Notes under the pieces: generated by a model
What the model was told of the DNA's origin: nothing
The model's input: only the letters and a program-made list of their open reading frames with translations
Database searches by the model: none
Shown: positions 51,642 through 62,513 of the stretch, in pieces
Numbering within the stretch: position 1 is the first letter of the stretch
How the letters are laid out: the number at the start of each line of letters is the position of its first letter
Program-made: the position numbers and the translations under genes
NCBI GenBank assembly: GCA_019339365.1
Contig: CP079859.1
Span: 744,001 to 808,000, forward strand
DNA length: 64,000 nt
Source of the DNA: Vibrio neptunius
GTDB taxonomy: Bacteria; Pseudomonadota; Gammaproteobacteria; Enterobacterales; Vibrionaceae
Reading direction: 5' to 3'

Positions 51642-52916
<1,275 letters not shown>

Positions 52917-52934
52917 GTTCAGCTAACATTTGTA

Positions 52935-52962
52935 AGCCGAAACGAGAGTTTCGGCTTTTTTA
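52935..52962 (+). terminator. murA terminator
   Basis: Stem agccgaaac / gtttcggct with a gaga tetraloop and a T tail. Confidence 0.9.
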
Positions 52963-53028
52963 TAAGCGTTAGATCAGTTAGAGTCATGGGCAAATCTTAT
53001 TGACTACTTTGTTCTTGGAGAACAACTA

Positions 53029-53769
53029 ATGATTGCACTACTACGTGTGTTCGCTGTCGCGATTTTTGCAATTGTGATGTTTGTGTTTGGGTGTGGCTAT
53101 TGTTTGCTGAGCCCGCGTAACCCTAAACACGTTTTTACCTTTGGGCGCCTATTTGGCAAGATGTCACGTGTATTTGGCATCACACTAGAGCTGCGCTTAC
53201 CAGAAGATGCATACAAACGTGGGCAGCATATATATATTGCCAACCATCAGAACAACTGGGATTTGTTTACCGTTTCTTCTGCTGTGACGCCAAAAGTTGT
53301 CACAGTAGGCAAAAAGAGCTTGGCGTGGATGCCATTGTTTGGCCAACTTTACTGGTTAACAGGTAATATTCTGATTGACCGTGCGAACCGCTCAAAGGCG
53401 AAGGGTACTATCGATCAGGTTGTGGATAGCATGAATCAGAGTGATGTATCCGTCTGGATGTTCCCTGAAGGTACGCGTTCACGTGGTCGTGGCTTACTAC
53501 CTTTTAAAACAGGTGCCTTCCATGCAGCGATTGGTGCTCAACTACCTATTATTCCAATTGTTTGTAGCTCGACCGATGGGCTTAAGATCAATCGTTGGAA
53601 TAATGGACATGTTATTGTTGAGATGCTGCCACCCATTATTACCGAAGGGTACGGGAAAGAGAGTATTCGCGAACTTTCTACTCTTTGTCGAGAACAGATG
53701 AAAGACAAACTAGAGTCATTGGACAAAGAAGTGGAGCAGCTCAATGAGAAAGCGGGCGTAAAAGTTTAA
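53029..53769 (+). CDS. plsC: 1-acyl-sn-glycerol-3-phosphate acyltransferase
   Basis: A 246-residue membrane-bound acyltransferase that makes phosphatidic acid. An N-terminal hydrophobic segment (about 1-25) is followed by the acyltransferase motifs NHQNNWD (HX4D, near residue 72) and FPEGTRSRG (near residue 145). Its own terminator follows. Monocistronic. Confidence 0.95.
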   Translation: MIALLRVFAVAIFAIVMFVFGCGYCLLSPRNPKHVFTFGRLFGKMSRVFGITLELRLPEDAYKRGQHIYIANHQNNWDLFTVSSAVTPKVVTVGKKSLAWMPLFGQLYWLTGNILIDRANRSKAKGTIDQVVDSMNQSDVSVWMFPEGTRSRGRGLLPFKTGAFHAAIGAQLPIIPIVCSSTDGLKINRWNNGHVIVEMLPPIITEGYGKESIRELSTLCREQMKDKLESLDKEVEQLNEKAGVKV

Positions 53770-53794
53770 TCTGGTCAGATATCTATCTACAGCA

Positions 53795-53820
53795 GCCTCA
53801 GTCATCGACTGGGGCTTTTT
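53795..53820 (+). terminator. plsC terminator
   Basis: Stem gcctcagtc / gactggggc (one G-U pair) then five T. Confidence 0.85.
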
Positions 53821-54034
53821 GTACTAAGTGTAAAGTGCCAGTACTGGTAGTTTAAACAAGTAAAGAGACGGCTTAATGAGCTTATAAGATCAGAGGATCG
53901 ACGAATGTATTGTTTAGACAAACCAAGAGATGTGGAGGTTGTTGCTCTTATGCATGCGTATCATCTGAGTATTTAATACTAGTGGCGATTATCGAGACCA
54001 CAAGCTCAACAAATGGGTCGTTACGCAACAACGG

Positions 54035-54064
54035 AAAAAGCCAAGTCGAAAGACTTGGCTTTTT
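54035..54064 (-). terminator. final terminator of tRNA cluster B
   Basis: A 13-bp perfect stem (aaaaagccaagtc / gacttggcttttt) with a gaaa loop. It lies 5 bp after the tRNA-tail of repeat unit 1 in the direction of transcription. Confidence 0.85.
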
Positions 54065-54069
54065 GAAAG

Positions 54070-54147
54070 TGGCTCCCCCTGCGGGACTCAACGCGGCCAG
54101 CTAGGTCTGAGACATTGCTTTGGAACAAAGCAGGAGCATGAGATACG
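54070..54147 (-). repeat. tRNA-Asn-tail repeat, unit 1 (78 nt)
   Basis: Read on the minus strand, the unit contains a tgctttg-ttc-caaagca hairpin and ends with about 20 nt identical to the 3' end of the neighbouring tRNA-Asn genes, CCA included, apart from one variable base. It is not a full tRNA: it has no D-arm or anticodon arm. Two more copies, also exactly 78 nt, lie at 54184-54261 and 55318-55395. Confidence 0.85.
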
Positions 54148-54176
54148 AAAAGGCCTCATCGTGTGATGAGGCTTTT
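54148..54176 (-). terminator. hairpin between repeat units 2 and 1
   Basis: Stem gcctcatc / gatgaggc flanked by an A run and a T run; a terminator-like hairpin inside the repeat array. Confidence 0.7.
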
Positions 54177-54183
54177 CCTAATA

Positions 54184-54261
54184 TGGCTCCCCCTGCGGGA
54201 TTCAACGCGGCCGGCTAGGTCTGAGACATTGCTTTGGAACAAAGCAGGAGCATAAAATACG
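54184..54261 (-). repeat. tRNA-Asn-tail repeat, unit 2 (78 nt)
   Basis: Same length and structure as unit 1; differs only at unit positions 18, 30, 71 and 73. It lies between two terminator-like hairpins downstream of tRNA-Asn at 54298-54373. Confidence 0.85.
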
Positions 54262-54291
54262 AAAATGCCAAGTCTTTCGACTTGGCATTTT
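54262..54291 (-). terminator. terminator-like hairpin just after tRNA-Asn
   Basis: A 13-bp perfect stem (aaaatgccaagtc / gacttggcatttt) with a 4-nt loop, 6 bp downstream of the tRNA-Asn 3' end on the minus strand. Confidence 0.8.
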
Positions 54292-54297
54292 CTAATA

Positions 54298-54373
54298 TGG
54301 CCTCCCCTGCGGGACTCGAACCTGCGACATACGGATTAACAGTCCGCCGTTCTACCAACTGAACTAAGGGGGA
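54298..54373 (-). tRNA. tRNA-Asn (anticodon GTT), acceptor stem altered
   Basis: 76 nt with CCA; anticodon GTT. The 3' acceptor strand reads aggggag where the other two copies have aggggga, giving a C-A mismatch at pair 2-71 and a wobble at 1-72. Confidence 0.9.
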
Positions 54374-54377
54374 ATAA

Positions 54378-54453
<76 letters not shown>

Positions 54454-54493
54454 GCCTTTTTTCATCAATAAGCTTTCGCTTACTGATTGAATG

Positions 54494-54569
54494 TGGCTCC
54501 CCCTGCGGGACTCGAACCTGCGACATACGGATTAACAGTCCGCCGTTCTACCAACTGAACTAAGGGGGA
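54494..54569 (-). tRNA. tRNA-Asn (anticodon GTT)
   Basis: 76 nt with CCA; acceptor stem tccccct / aggggga fully paired. Confidence 0.97.
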
Positions 54570-54587
54570 ATTATTCGTTTAAAGAAA

Positions 54588-54663
<76 letters not shown>

Positions 54664-54716
54664 ACACCTTATTCTTTAACTATTGTTCGTGCTAAGCACC
54701 AACAATTAATAAATTG

Positions 54717-54792
54717 TGGTGCCCGGAGGCGGAATCGAACCACCGACACGAGGATTTTCAATCCTCTGCTCTACCGACTGAGCTATCCGGGC
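54717..54792 (-). tRNA. tRNA-Phe (anticodon GAA)
   Basis: 76 nt with CCA; anticodon GAA; acceptor stem gcccgga / tccgggc. First gene of cluster B. Confidence 0.97.
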
Positions 54793-54802
54793 GACGAGGT
54801 GT

Positions 54803-54831
54803 ATTAAAAGGCTTTTCGCCTTAGAGGTCAA
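54803..54831 (-). promoter_or_regulatory. promoter of tRNA cluster B
   Basis: On the minus strand: -35 ttgacc, 17-nt spacer, -10 tttaat, then a GC-containing discriminator about 10 nt before the tRNA-Phe 5' end. The layout matches the cluster A promoter. Confidence 0.75.
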
Positions 54832-55282
54832 TATTAAATTGCAAAAAAAATATCGTTTGTTGTTTTTCTATACTTAATGGGCTGTTTTTGCTCATTTCGG
54901 ATAATAAATGTATAGCCAGCAACAGAAGTTCTACCCGATAGAGTAGGGAATAATGTATTTAGATAGCCAAAAAACATACCTTAAAGGGTACTTTTCAGTT
55001 GTTTAAGAGACGAATTAGTGTCTAGTCCTGAACTAGTTCAGCCGGTTTTTCTGGATATTGGCAAATTGAACCCAATTTTCTGCGTATTTTGGATCGACTA
55101 TAGCAGCCTGAATCAGTACGACTGCCTGTTATTCACGCCTAAAGGTTTAGTGGGAGATTATCTTCGAGCAGTGAGAATAAAATCAAAGTTGCGTAAAAAG
55201 TTGAGATGCTATGAGAAAGGTGCCTGTGAGGTTTTTGAACGTTGAATCGATTGAGGGTTGGAAGTAGACGCAGTGAAAAACA
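54832..55282. other. gene-free stretch between the two tRNA clusters
   Basis: About 450 bp of AT-rich DNA. A 75-codon frame with a GTG start at 55018 has no ribosome site or recognisable protein features. Nothing else seen. Confidence 0.55.
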
Positions 55283-55312
55283 AAAAAGCCAAGTCTTCCG
55301 ACTTGGCTTCTT
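55283..55312 (-). terminator. final terminator of tRNA cluster A
   Basis: Stem gccaagtc / gacttggc with an A run on one side; nearly the same sequence as the cluster B terminator. Confidence 0.8.
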
Positions 55313-55317
55313 GAAAA

Positions 55318-55395
55318 TGGCTCCCCCTGCGGGAATCAACGCGGCCGGCTAGGTCTGAGACATTGCTTTGGAACAAAGCAGGAGCATGAGATACG
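55318..55395 (-). repeat. tRNA-Asn-tail repeat, unit 3 (78 nt)
   Basis: Differs from unit 1 only at positions 18 and 30. It lies between the hairpin after tRNA-Asn and the final terminator of cluster A. Confidence 0.85.
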
Positions 55396-55425
55396 AAAAA
55401 GCCTCATCTTGTGATGAGGCTTTTT
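55396..55425 (-). terminator. terminator-like hairpin just after tRNA-Asn, cluster A
   Basis: A 13-bp perfect stem (aaaaagcctcatc / gatgaggcttttt), 6 bp after the tRNA-Asn 3' end. Confidence 0.8.
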
Positions 55426-55431
55426 CTAATA

Positions 55432-55507
55432 TGGCTCCCCCTGCGGGACTCGAACCTGCGACATACGGATTAACAGTCCGCCGTTCTACCAACTGAACTA
55501 AGGGGGA
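55432..55507 (-). tRNA. tRNA-Asn (anticodon GTT)
   Basis: 76 nt with CCA; identical to the copy at 54494-54569. Last tRNA of cluster A. Confidence 0.97.
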
Positions 55508-55544
55508 ATTATTCGTGTTATCTTATCAGATAAGCACCAAATAA

Positions 55545-55620
55545 TGGTGCCTCGAGGCGGAATCGAACCACCGACACGAGGATTTTCAATCCTCTGCTCT
55601 ACCGACTGAGCTATCGAGGC
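55545..55620 (-). tRNA. tRNA-Phe (anticodon GAA), variant acceptor stem
   Basis: 76 nt with CCA. The body is the same as the other tRNA-Phe copies, but the acceptor stem is gcctcga / tcgaggc instead of gcccgga / tccgggc. Both strands changed together, so pairing is kept. Confidence 0.95.
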
Positions 55621-55627
55621 AAAAGAA

Positions 55628-55703
<76 letters not shown>

Positions 55704-55758
55704 ACACTTTATTCTTTTTACTAATTGTTCGTGCTAGACACCAACAATAAAGAAATTG

Positions 55759-55834
55759 TGGTGCCCGGAGGCGGAATCGAACCACCGACACGAGGATTTT
55801 CAATCCTCTGCTCTACCGACTGAGCTATCCGGGC
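55759..55834 (-). tRNA. tRNA-Phe (anticodon GAA)
   Basis: 76 nt with CCA; acceptor stem gcccgga / tccgggc. First gene of cluster A. Confidence 0.97.
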
Positions 55835-55845
55835 AACGGAGCGCT

Positions 55846-55874
55846 ATTAAACGGATTTTCCGTCTTGCCGTCAA
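55846..55874 (-). promoter_or_regulatory. promoter of tRNA cluster A
   Basis: On the minus strand: -35 ttgacg, 17-nt spacer, -10 tttaat, then a GC-rich discriminator. An A-rich tract lies upstream. Confidence 0.75.
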
Positions 55875-55938
55875 CTTGTTTTTAGAAAAAAATTCAAAAA
55901 AAGTGGTTGAGTGCCGATAATTTAGGCGTTTTTAGTGC

Positions 55939-57076
55939 TTATGATTTACCAGCGTTAAAATCCTTTTTGAATTTTGTTACTTTTTCGAGATAACGGCGCG
56001 CTTCTGCGTTTGGATGTTTTTTCGTCAATGCCCAATAAACCTGATTTGGCTTTAGAGAGTTAAGGTCGCGCATTGCTCGTTTTCTATCATTACGATTGAA
56101 AGTATTGAGCACACCGCCAGTCCCCCCGTTGTAAGCAGAGATCATGCTGTATTCGAGAGACGTCGGATGGCGAACATCTTTGAGATAACGATTCTTCAGA
56201 ATGTAGAAATAAGCGGTACCGGTATCTATGTTGTTTTCTGGATTAAATAGATATTCAGGGGATGGCTGACCAGACTTCTTCTTCACCAACTTAAACACAT
56301 CACGCCCTGCGGTTTTAGGTACAACCTGCATAAGCCCGTAGGCGTTGGCCCAGCTTACAGCATATGGGTTAAAACTACTTTCTGTTTTGATAATCGCGTA
56401 GATAAGATCTTCAGGAATACCATAGCGGCGTGAAGCTCTTTGAACGATATCAGCATACTTATAGCTGCGTATCTCAAATTGTTCCTCAACCATCGGAATT
56501 TCAACGTAATAGGCTTTTTTGAAGTCGACGTTTTTGACTTTGAGCTTATTGGCAATCAGGTAATCGGCAAATCGGTTTGCTCGCCACGACCACTGAATCG
56601 GCTTGTTATCTTGGTCGACGACCTGACGATAAAGAAACGGTTGGCCTTCAAGCTTGATGTCTTTGGAGGAGAATAAGTCTACGTTTGCTGGGTCATCGGG
56701 GGTTAGCAGTGTGGTCACTATCGCATTTTTCAGATGTCCTTTTGGGTCGGTTGGTGAAACGGTTTCGATAATAATGGTGCCCTTATCAAAATTGACTTCT
56801 GAACGACTTAGGTAGTTGTCGATGTATTTGACGTAGTTGCTCTTGCCTGCAAATTTTATTTCTCCGCGTCCCCAACGCTTTGCAATGTTGCCTGAGAAGC
56901 TACTGATCAAGGCATCGAGTGCCGCCGTATCTTTCTGAAACTGACCGGGTAGCTCGGCTAAGTTTTTGGCAAAGCGATTGGTTGGTTCAAAGTTCACATC
57001 GTAGATATTTTCAATGAACTCACGGCTACAACCCGTAAGCGCCATTGCCAGAAAAAAAGTAAGCTAACTTATTCAT
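55939..57076 (-). CDS. mltC: membrane-bound lytic murein transglycosylase C, start region frameshifted
   Basis: An outer-membrane lipoprotein that cleaves peptidoglycan between MurNAc and GlcNAc. An N-terminal MltC domain is followed by an SLT domain with the catalytic Glu in IIKTESSFNPYA and the GLMQVVPKTAG motif. The long frame begins MALTGCSRE at 57045, already at the lipobox LTGC. An ATG at 57076 (MNKLAYFF) gives the missing signal peptide if the seven-base A/T run at 57052-57058 is read as six. That restores a normal lipoprotein of about 378 residues. Follows yggX in mutY-yggX-mltC. Confidence 0.92.
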
Positions 57077-57150
57077 ATTTCTCCTAAAAAAATGACATCA
57101 AAGCAGCGCAGTGATGTCATTCTCTCTATCCTTGACCTGTAGGGCAAATT

Positions 57151-57423
57151 TTATTCGCTTGGTGGCGTGTAGCCTTCGATATGGACATCTTTACCTTCAA
57201 ACAGGAAGTTGACCATTTCGGTTTCGATTAATTTACGGTGCTCAGGATCCATCATGTTGAGCTTTTTCTCGTTGATCAGCATCGTTTGCTTGTGTTGCCA
57301 CTCTGCCCAAGCTTGTTTAGAAATATTGTCAAAAATACGCTTACCTAGTTCACCAGGGTACAGTTGAAAGTCCAGACCTTCAGCGTCTTTTTTCAGTCGA
57401 GCACAAAATACAGTGCGGCTCAT
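57151..57423 (-). CDS. yggX: Fe(2+)-trafficking protein YggX
   Basis: A 90-residue protein of the YggX family (starts [18 protein letters not shown], with the conserved Cys7). It is linked to iron handling and protection of iron-sulfur clusters from oxidation. It lies 20 bp after mutY, whose product holds such a cluster. Confidence 0.94.
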   Translation of the reverse strand: MSRTVFCARLKKDAEGLDFQLYPGELGKRIFDNISKQAWAEWQHKQTMLINEKKLNMMDPEHRKLIETEMVNFLFEGKDVHIEGYTPPSE

Positions 57424-57443
57424 AACGACTCCTTAGAGTTAAA

Positions 57444-58499
57444 TTAATGTTGAAGTTCGAAAGGCAGGCTTTCCAGTAGTTGTTTTACCGGAGCGGCTAA
57501 ACCTATCTCTTCAGGTTGCGATAAGTTATACCAAAGACCTTTGTTTGCTTCCATCACCACATCAGGTTGCTTTGATAGGTCTACCAAAATTGGTGTGATA
57601 TCGAGGTGGTAGTGGCTAAAGGTGTGGCGAAAAGCAATCAACGTTTCATGGCGTTGAATGTCTTGGTCAAGAACACCACGTATTGTCAGTTGATGATCGA
57701 GCTGTGCTTCAAAATGTTCTGGAAAGCAGAATAGCCCGCCCCAGATACCTGATTGTGGACGTTGCTCCAGCCATACATGCCCTTGGTGATGCAGCATAAT
57801 AAACCAGGTTTCTTTGACAGGTTTTTCTTTTTTCGGCTTTTTTCCTGGGTAATCAAGAGGGTTACCTTGTTTGTAGGCGGCACAAAAGGAAGATACTGGG
57901 CACAATGTACACTTGGGCTTGCTGCGAGTGCACACCATGGCTCCCATATCCATCATTGCCTGATTGTACTTGTCGACATCGGTATCGGGAGTATGTTCTT
58001 CAGCATGCTGCCAAAGCTGATTTTCGACTTTCTTTTGTCCCGGCCAGCCTTCAACAGCAAAACTGCGCGCCAGTGTGCGCTTCACATTGCCGTCTAAAAT
58101 AGCGTGTGGTTGTTTATAGACAGATGACAACACTGCCGCTGCGGTAGAACGGCCTATACCCGGTAGGGCGTTCATCTGTTCAATATCGAGAGGAAACTCT
58201 CCCTGATACTGTTCTGCAACGATCTTCGCGGCTTTATGTAAGTTACGTGCTCGCGCGTAGTAGCCGAGCCCTGTCCATAGGTGCAGCACTTCATCTTGCT
58301 CTGCATTGGCAAGGTCGACGACAGTCGGGAAGCGTTCGAGAAAGCGTTGGTAATAAGGGATCACGGTAGTGACCTGAGTCTGCTGAAGCATGATCTCAGA
58401 TAACCAAACGCTATACGCGGTTTTATCTTGTTGCCACGGAAGGCTTTTTCTTCCGTAGTCTTCGTACCACTCTAAGATGGCTTTAGCAAAAGGAGTCAC
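57444..58499 (-). CDS. mutY: A/G-specific adenine glycosylase
   Basis: Removes adenine mispaired with 8-oxoguanine. The helix-hairpin-helix is in [12 protein letters not shown], the catalytic Asp in ILDGNVKR, and the 4Fe-4S cluster is [17 protein letters not shown] (C-X6-C-X2-C-X5-C). A C-terminal NUDIX-like domain recognises 8-oxoG. A GTG at 58499 aligns with the E. coli start and gives 351 residues (E. coli 350); a longer frame to 58568 adds 23 residues without family support. Divergent from trmB. Confidence 0.94.
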   Translation of the reverse strand: MTPFAKAILEWYEDYGRKSLPWQQDKTAYSVWLSEIMLQQTQVTTVIPYYQRFLERFPTVVDLANAEQDEVLHLWTGLGYYARARNLHKAAKIVAEQYQGEFPLDIEQMNALPGIGRSTAAAVLSSVYKQPHAILDGNVKRTLARSFAVEGWPGQKKVENQLWQHAEEHTPDTDVDKYNQAMMDMGAMVCTRSKPKCTLCPVSSFCAAYKQGNPLDYPGKKPKKEKPVKETWFIMLHHQGHVWLEQRPQSGIWGGLFCFPEHFEAQLDHQLTIRGVLDQDIQRHETLIAFRHTFSHYHLDITPILVDLSKQPDVVMEANKGLWYNLSQPEEIGLAAPVKQLLESLPFELQH

Positions 58500-58686
58500 G
58501 ACTTGCTCTGTAATATTGTATTTGTTGGGTGAGCTAAAATTGCACCACATAAACTGTCTAAAGTACAACCGATAAAGAGTAAGGGTTTATTCTGCGAGAA
58601 ATGACCTAAAATACTTGCACCAGTGTCGATTCTTTGGATAATCACAATCCCTTTAAGTCGAGAGCAATTTTTAGACAGGCAGAATC

Positions 58687-59406
58687 ATGAGTGAAGTGAC
58701 CACCAACGAATACAATGAAGACGGTAAATTGATACGCAAAGTGCGCAGCTTTGTGCGTCGTGAAGGCCGTTTGACCAAAGGTCAGGAAAACGCAATGAAT
58801 GAATGCTGGCCGACAATGGGTATTGATTACCAAGAAAAGCTTCTTGATTGGAAAGAAGTGTTTGGCAACGACAACCCTGTGGTACTGGAAATTGGCTTTG
58901 GTATGGGGGCTTCTCTGGTTGAGATGGCGAAAAATGCACCTGAGAAGAACTTCCTTGGTATCGAAGTTCACAGCCCAGGTGTGGGTGCGTGTCTTGCTGA
59001 TGCACGTGAAGCTGGCCTGACCAATCTGCGAGTGATGTGTCACGATGCGGTTGAAGTATTTGCCCACATGATCCCAGACAGCAGCCTAGCAGCACTGCAA
59101 TTATTCTTCCCAGACCCATGGCACAAGAAGCGCCACCACAAGCGCCGTATTGTGCAGCTAGACTTTGCTGAGATGGTACGCCAGAAACTGATGGTTGGTG
59201 ATGGCATCTTCCATATGGCGACAGATTGGGAAAATTACGCAGAGCATATGATTGAAGTGATGAATCAAGCGCCTGGATATGAGAACATCGCCGAGGATGG
59301 TGACTTTGTTCCACGTCCGGAAGATCGTCCTCTGACCAAGTTTGAAGCACGTGGTCACCGTTTAGGTCACGGAGTATGGGACATTAAGTTTAAGCGTGTT
59401 AGCTAA
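58687..59406 (+). CDS. trmB: tRNA (guanine-N7-)-methyltransferase
   Basis: Forms m7G46 in the tRNA variable loop. A 239-residue SAM methyltransferase with motif [17 protein letters not shown], the [18 protein letters not shown] block and C-terminal [19 protein letters not shown]. Divergent from mutY as in E. coli. A terminator follows. Confidence 0.96.
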   Translation: MSEVTTNEYNEDGKLIRKVRSFVRREGRLTKGQENAMNECWPTMGIDYQEKLLDWKEVFGNDNPVVLEIGFGMGASLVEMAKNAPEKNFLGIEVHSPGVGACLADAREAGLTNLRVMCHDAVEVFAHMIPDSSLAALQLFFPDPWHKKRHHKRRIVQLDFAEMVRQKLMVGDGIFHMATDWENYAEHMIEVMNQAPGYENIAEDGDFVPRPEDRPLTKFEARGHRLGHGVWDIKFKRVS

Positions 59407-59434
59407 GTCACCCGCTAAATAAAAGCGAATGAGA

Positions 59435-59463
59435 AGGCCAACATTTTTGATGTTGGCTTTTTT
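59435..59463 (+). terminator. trmB terminator
   Basis: Stem gccaacat / atgttggc with a 5-nt loop and a T tail. Confidence 0.85.
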
Positions 59464-59507
59464 GACCCTACAAGAAAAATAATAAGCCTTTGAAAGATAG
59501 GTAAGTA

Positions 59508-60428
59508 ATGAAACCGACAAAAGAAATTTTAGCCGACATCCTGCAAGAGGTCAGGCCGCTTATCGGTCAGGGAAAAGTAGCCGATTATATTCCAGCGTTG
59601 GCAAAAGTACCGGCTAATAAACTAGCGATAGCTGTCTTTACCAATAAGGGGGAAGTGATCAAAGCCGGTGATGCCGACGAGCCTTTTTCTATTCAGTCCA
59701 TTTCTAAAGCGTTGAGTTTGACGTTAGCAATGGGCTTATATACCCCTAATGAGATTTGGGCGCGGGTAGGTAAGGAACCTTCTGGTCAGGCATTTAACTC
59801 TCTTATTCAGCTTGAGATGGAGCAGGGCATTCCACGGAACCCTTTCATTAATGCTGGGGCAATAGTGGTTGCCGATTTGCTGCAAAGTCGCTTGTCCGCA
59901 CCGAGACAACGCTTGCTGGAATTTGTCCGTCAACTGTCGGGCGATACTCATATTTGTTATGACAAAATAGTCGCTGCATCTGAGATGATGCACAGCGATC
60001 GCAACGCGGCGATTGCCTATCTGATGCGCTCTTTTGGCAACTTTGACAATGATGTTATACCAGTACTGAATAACTACTTTCATGCGTGTGCTTTGAAGAT
60101 GAGCTGCGTCGATTTAGCGAAAACATTCAGCTATCTGGCTAACAAAGGCACTTCAGTGCAAACCGGTAGGCCTGTGGTGACGCCTACCCAAACCAAGCAG
60201 CTTAACGCTTTGCTGGCAACGTGTGGTTTGTATGATGGCGCTGGTGAATTCGCCTACCGAGTCGGTATGCCAGGTAAGTCTGGTGTTGGTGGCGGGATTA
60301 TTGCTATCGTACCGGGAGAGATGACGATTGCGGTTTGGTCTCCAGAGCTCGATCCTTCAGGTAACTCGTTAGCAGGAACTAAAGCGCTAGAATTGTTAGC
60401 AGAGCGCATTGGGCGATCGATTTTTTAG
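59508..60428 (+). CDS. glsA: glutaminase
   Basis: Hydrolyses glutamine to glutamate and ammonia. A 306-residue member of the serine-dependent glutaminase family, related to beta-lactamases. The S-x-x-K catalytic motif is in [12 protein letters not shown], with [24 protein letters not shown] and [10 protein letters not shown] also conserved. It stands alone behind trmB with a terminator between them. Confidence 0.95.
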   Translation: MKPTKEILADILQEVRPLIGQGKVADYIPALAKVPANKLAIAVFTNKGEVIKAGDADEPFSIQSISKALSLTLAMGLYTPNEIWARVGKEPSGQAFNSLIQLEMEQGIPRNPFINAGAIVVADLLQSRLSAPRQRLLEFVRQLSGDTHICYDKIVAASEMMHSDRNAAIAYLMRSFGNFDNDVIPVLNNYFHACALKMSCVDLAKTFSYLANKGTSVQTGRPVVTPTQTKQLNALLATCGLYDGAGEFAYRVGMPGKSGVGGGIIAIVPGEMTIAVWSPELDPSGNSLAGTKALELLAERIGRSIF

Positions 60429-60496
60429 AGATCCTCGGAACGCTTTGCTTTGAGATCGGGCTGCGCCCTTCGAGAGCATCTCCGTGCTATTAATCG

Positions 60497-60599
60497 GTCA
60501 TTCCATAGAGTGACGAAGGAGCGAGTAGAGAATCTCATTAAGAGTTCGATTCGCTTCAAGAGATCCCCAACTCACTCGTTCCTTGTTCTTGAGGATGAC
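60497..60599. repeat. 103-bp palindromic repeat, MITE/BIME-like
   Basis: Two 40-nt arms (60497-60536 and 60560-60599) are imperfect inverted copies with 27 of 40 matches and a 23-nt centre. The ends are gtcat and atgac. It lies between glsA and hemW and codes for nothing. The form is that of the small non-coding palindromes scattered in Vibrio genomes; I cannot name the family. Confidence 0.6.
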
Positions 60600-60635
60600 A
60601 AAAAATACAGGGTTGGCGCAAAATGCCAACCCTGT
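60599..60635 (-). terminator. hemW terminator
   Basis: An 11-bp perfect stem (acagggttggc / gccaaccctgt) with the T tract on the minus strand, about 60 bp after the hemW stop. Confidence 0.75.
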
Positions 60636-60695
60636 AAATTCTCCCACTTTCCATAGGACGAAGTCCGTTCCCGTCTCTCGTATCCTATTTACGCT

Positions 60696-61872
60696 CTATT
60701 CTTCCACCATAAAGGCTTCGAGTAAGTCGTTGAGGAACAGTTTGCCTTTCTCGGTGATTTGCCAATGCGTATCAGACTCACTGAGGTATTGCATCTCTTT
60801 CGCCCAGTCGATGGTTTCCTGAATCGATTCAAAACCCAAGCCAGTTGTATCTAAAAAGTCTTGCTTAGGACAGGCTTCCATCAAACGGAACCGGTTCATA
60901 AAGAACTCGAAAGGGCGATCTTCGCCAGCGACATCGGCTTCACTATCTAGGTAGGGTTTCACCATATTCTGATAGGCTGCCAAATAGCCTCTCGGGTGCT
61001 TGACCTTGGTCGTACGGATGATCCGTCCATCAGCGAAACTGAGTTTGCCATGCGAGCCACAACCAATGCCGAGATAGTCACCAAAACGCCAATAGTTGAG
61101 ATTATGTTGGCATTGATATTCTGGCTTACTGTAGCCGGAGATTTCGTACTGAACGTAACCCGCTTCAGCCAGCTTTTGGTGACCGAGTTCAAAAATGTCC
61201 CACAAGTCATCGTCGTCGGGCAGAACAGGCGGCTTGTAGTGGAACATGGTGTTGGGTTCAATAGTGAGCTGATACCACGAAAGATGTGGCGGGTTAAGCT
61301 CAATCGCCTTCTCCAGATCCGCAAGTGCTTGCTCTACGGTTTGATCTGGCAGACCGTGCATTAAATCAAGATTAAAGCTATTTAAACCAATTTTGTGCGC
61401 CAGCTTAGCAGCATTGACGGCTTCATCCTGACCATGTATACGCCCAAGACGTTCGAGCTTCTGCTGTTCGAAGCTCTGTACACCAATCGAAATTCTCGTC
61501 ACACCCGCTTTGCGATACCCAGCGAAGCGCTCCGCTTCAATCGTGCCTGGGTTGGCTTCCATGGTGATTTCAATCTCGTCTTTAAAGGCGATTCTTTTTT
61601 TCTATGCCAGCAAGTAGATCAGCGATTCCTTGCGCTGAGATGAGACTTGGGGTTCCTCCACCGATAAATATAGAGTGGAGTGCCCGTGGTTTGGTTTTAA
61701 GCTGATAACGCTCGATATCAGTATCAAGGTCCTCCAGCAGAGCAGCGATGTACTCTTGCTCAGGGATGTCGGCTTTTAACGCGTGCGAGTTAAAGTCGCA
61801 ATACGGGCATTTTTGTACACACCAAGGGATGTGGACATAAAGACTCAGCGCTGGTGGAATCAATTGGCTCAT
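60696..61872 (-). CDS. hemW: heme chaperone / radical SAM protein HemW, interrupted by an A/T-run indel
   Basis: A radical-SAM protein of the HemN-like family (YggW), thought to insert heme into respiratory proteins rather than act as coproporphyrinogen oxidase. The N-terminal part has VHIPWCVQKCPYCDF (CX3CX2C), with IFIGGGTPSL; the C-terminal part has MEANPGTIEAERF and QSFEQQKLERLGR. The two parts are in different frames. A seven-base A/T run at 61595-61601 must be six to restore EKRIAFKDEIEITMEANPG and a protein of about 392 residues. Its start overlaps the rdgB stop by 1 bp. Likely sequencing error. Confidence 0.93.
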
Positions 61873-62474
61873 TATTGCTGCTCAGAAAGTGTCGCAAACA
61901 GCTGCTTAAGCGCTTTACCACGGTGAGAAAGTTGCTTTTTACGTGTTGGTTCAAGCTCTGCTGAAGCACAGTTATCTTCTGGAACAAAGAAAACCGGATC
62001 GTAACCAAAACCATTGTCGCCCTGAGCTTCAGTCAGAATACGGCCTTCCCACTTACCGTGGCAGACGAGCGGCGTTGGATCTAATTCGTGACGCATTAGT
62101 ACTAATACACAATGGAAGCGTGCGGTACGTTGCTCCTGCGGAACGCCTTGCATTGCATCTAGCAGCTTCTCTAGATTTTGCTGGTCACTCGCGCCTTCTC
62201 CGGCATAACGTGCAGAGTAGATGCCTGGGGCCCCTTTCAGGAAGTCAACTTCAAGACCTGAATCGTCGGCAATGGCCGCCAATCCAGTTTCTTTCGCTGC
62301 ATGACGCGCCTTAATGATGGCGTTTTCAATAAATGTTGTGCCAGTTTCAGCAACTTCTGAGACATTAAATTCGCTTTGTGCCACGACATCGAAACCAAAA
62401 TCTGCCAGTAGATCGGCCATCTCACGAACCTTGCCCTGATTACCTGTCGCTAGGACAATTTTTTGTGCATTCAT
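61872..62474 (-). CDS. rdgB: dITP/XTP pyrophosphatase
   Basis: A 200-residue Ham1-type house-cleaning NTPase that removes deaminated purine nucleotides. It starts [16 protein letters not shown], and has [24 protein letters not shown], and the C-terminal GFGYDPVFF and [10 protein letters not shown]. Translationally coupled to hemW. Confidence 0.96.
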   Translation of the reverse strand: MNAQKIVLATGNQGKVREMADLLADFGFDVVAQSEFNVSEVAETGTTFIENAIIKARHAAKETGLAAIADDSGLEVDFLKGAPGIYSARYAGEGASDQQNLEKLLDAMQGVPQEQRTARFHCVLVLMRHELDPTPLVCHGKWEGRILTEAQGDNGFGYDPVFFVPEDNCASAELEPTRKKQLSHRGKALKQLFATLSEQQ

Positions 62475-62513
62475 AATCTTGTTTGTGCCTATATTGGGAA
62501 GGGCATTTAGCCG

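Noticed and set aside
54070..54147. Repeat unit as a functional tRNA gene
   Set aside because: Only the 3' acceptor and part of the T-arm are tRNA-like; no D-arm or anticodon arm can be drawn.
55018..55245. 75-codon plus-strand frame with GTG start between the tRNA clusters
   Set aside because: No ribosome site, no recognisable domain, and it lies in AT-rich non-coding DNA.
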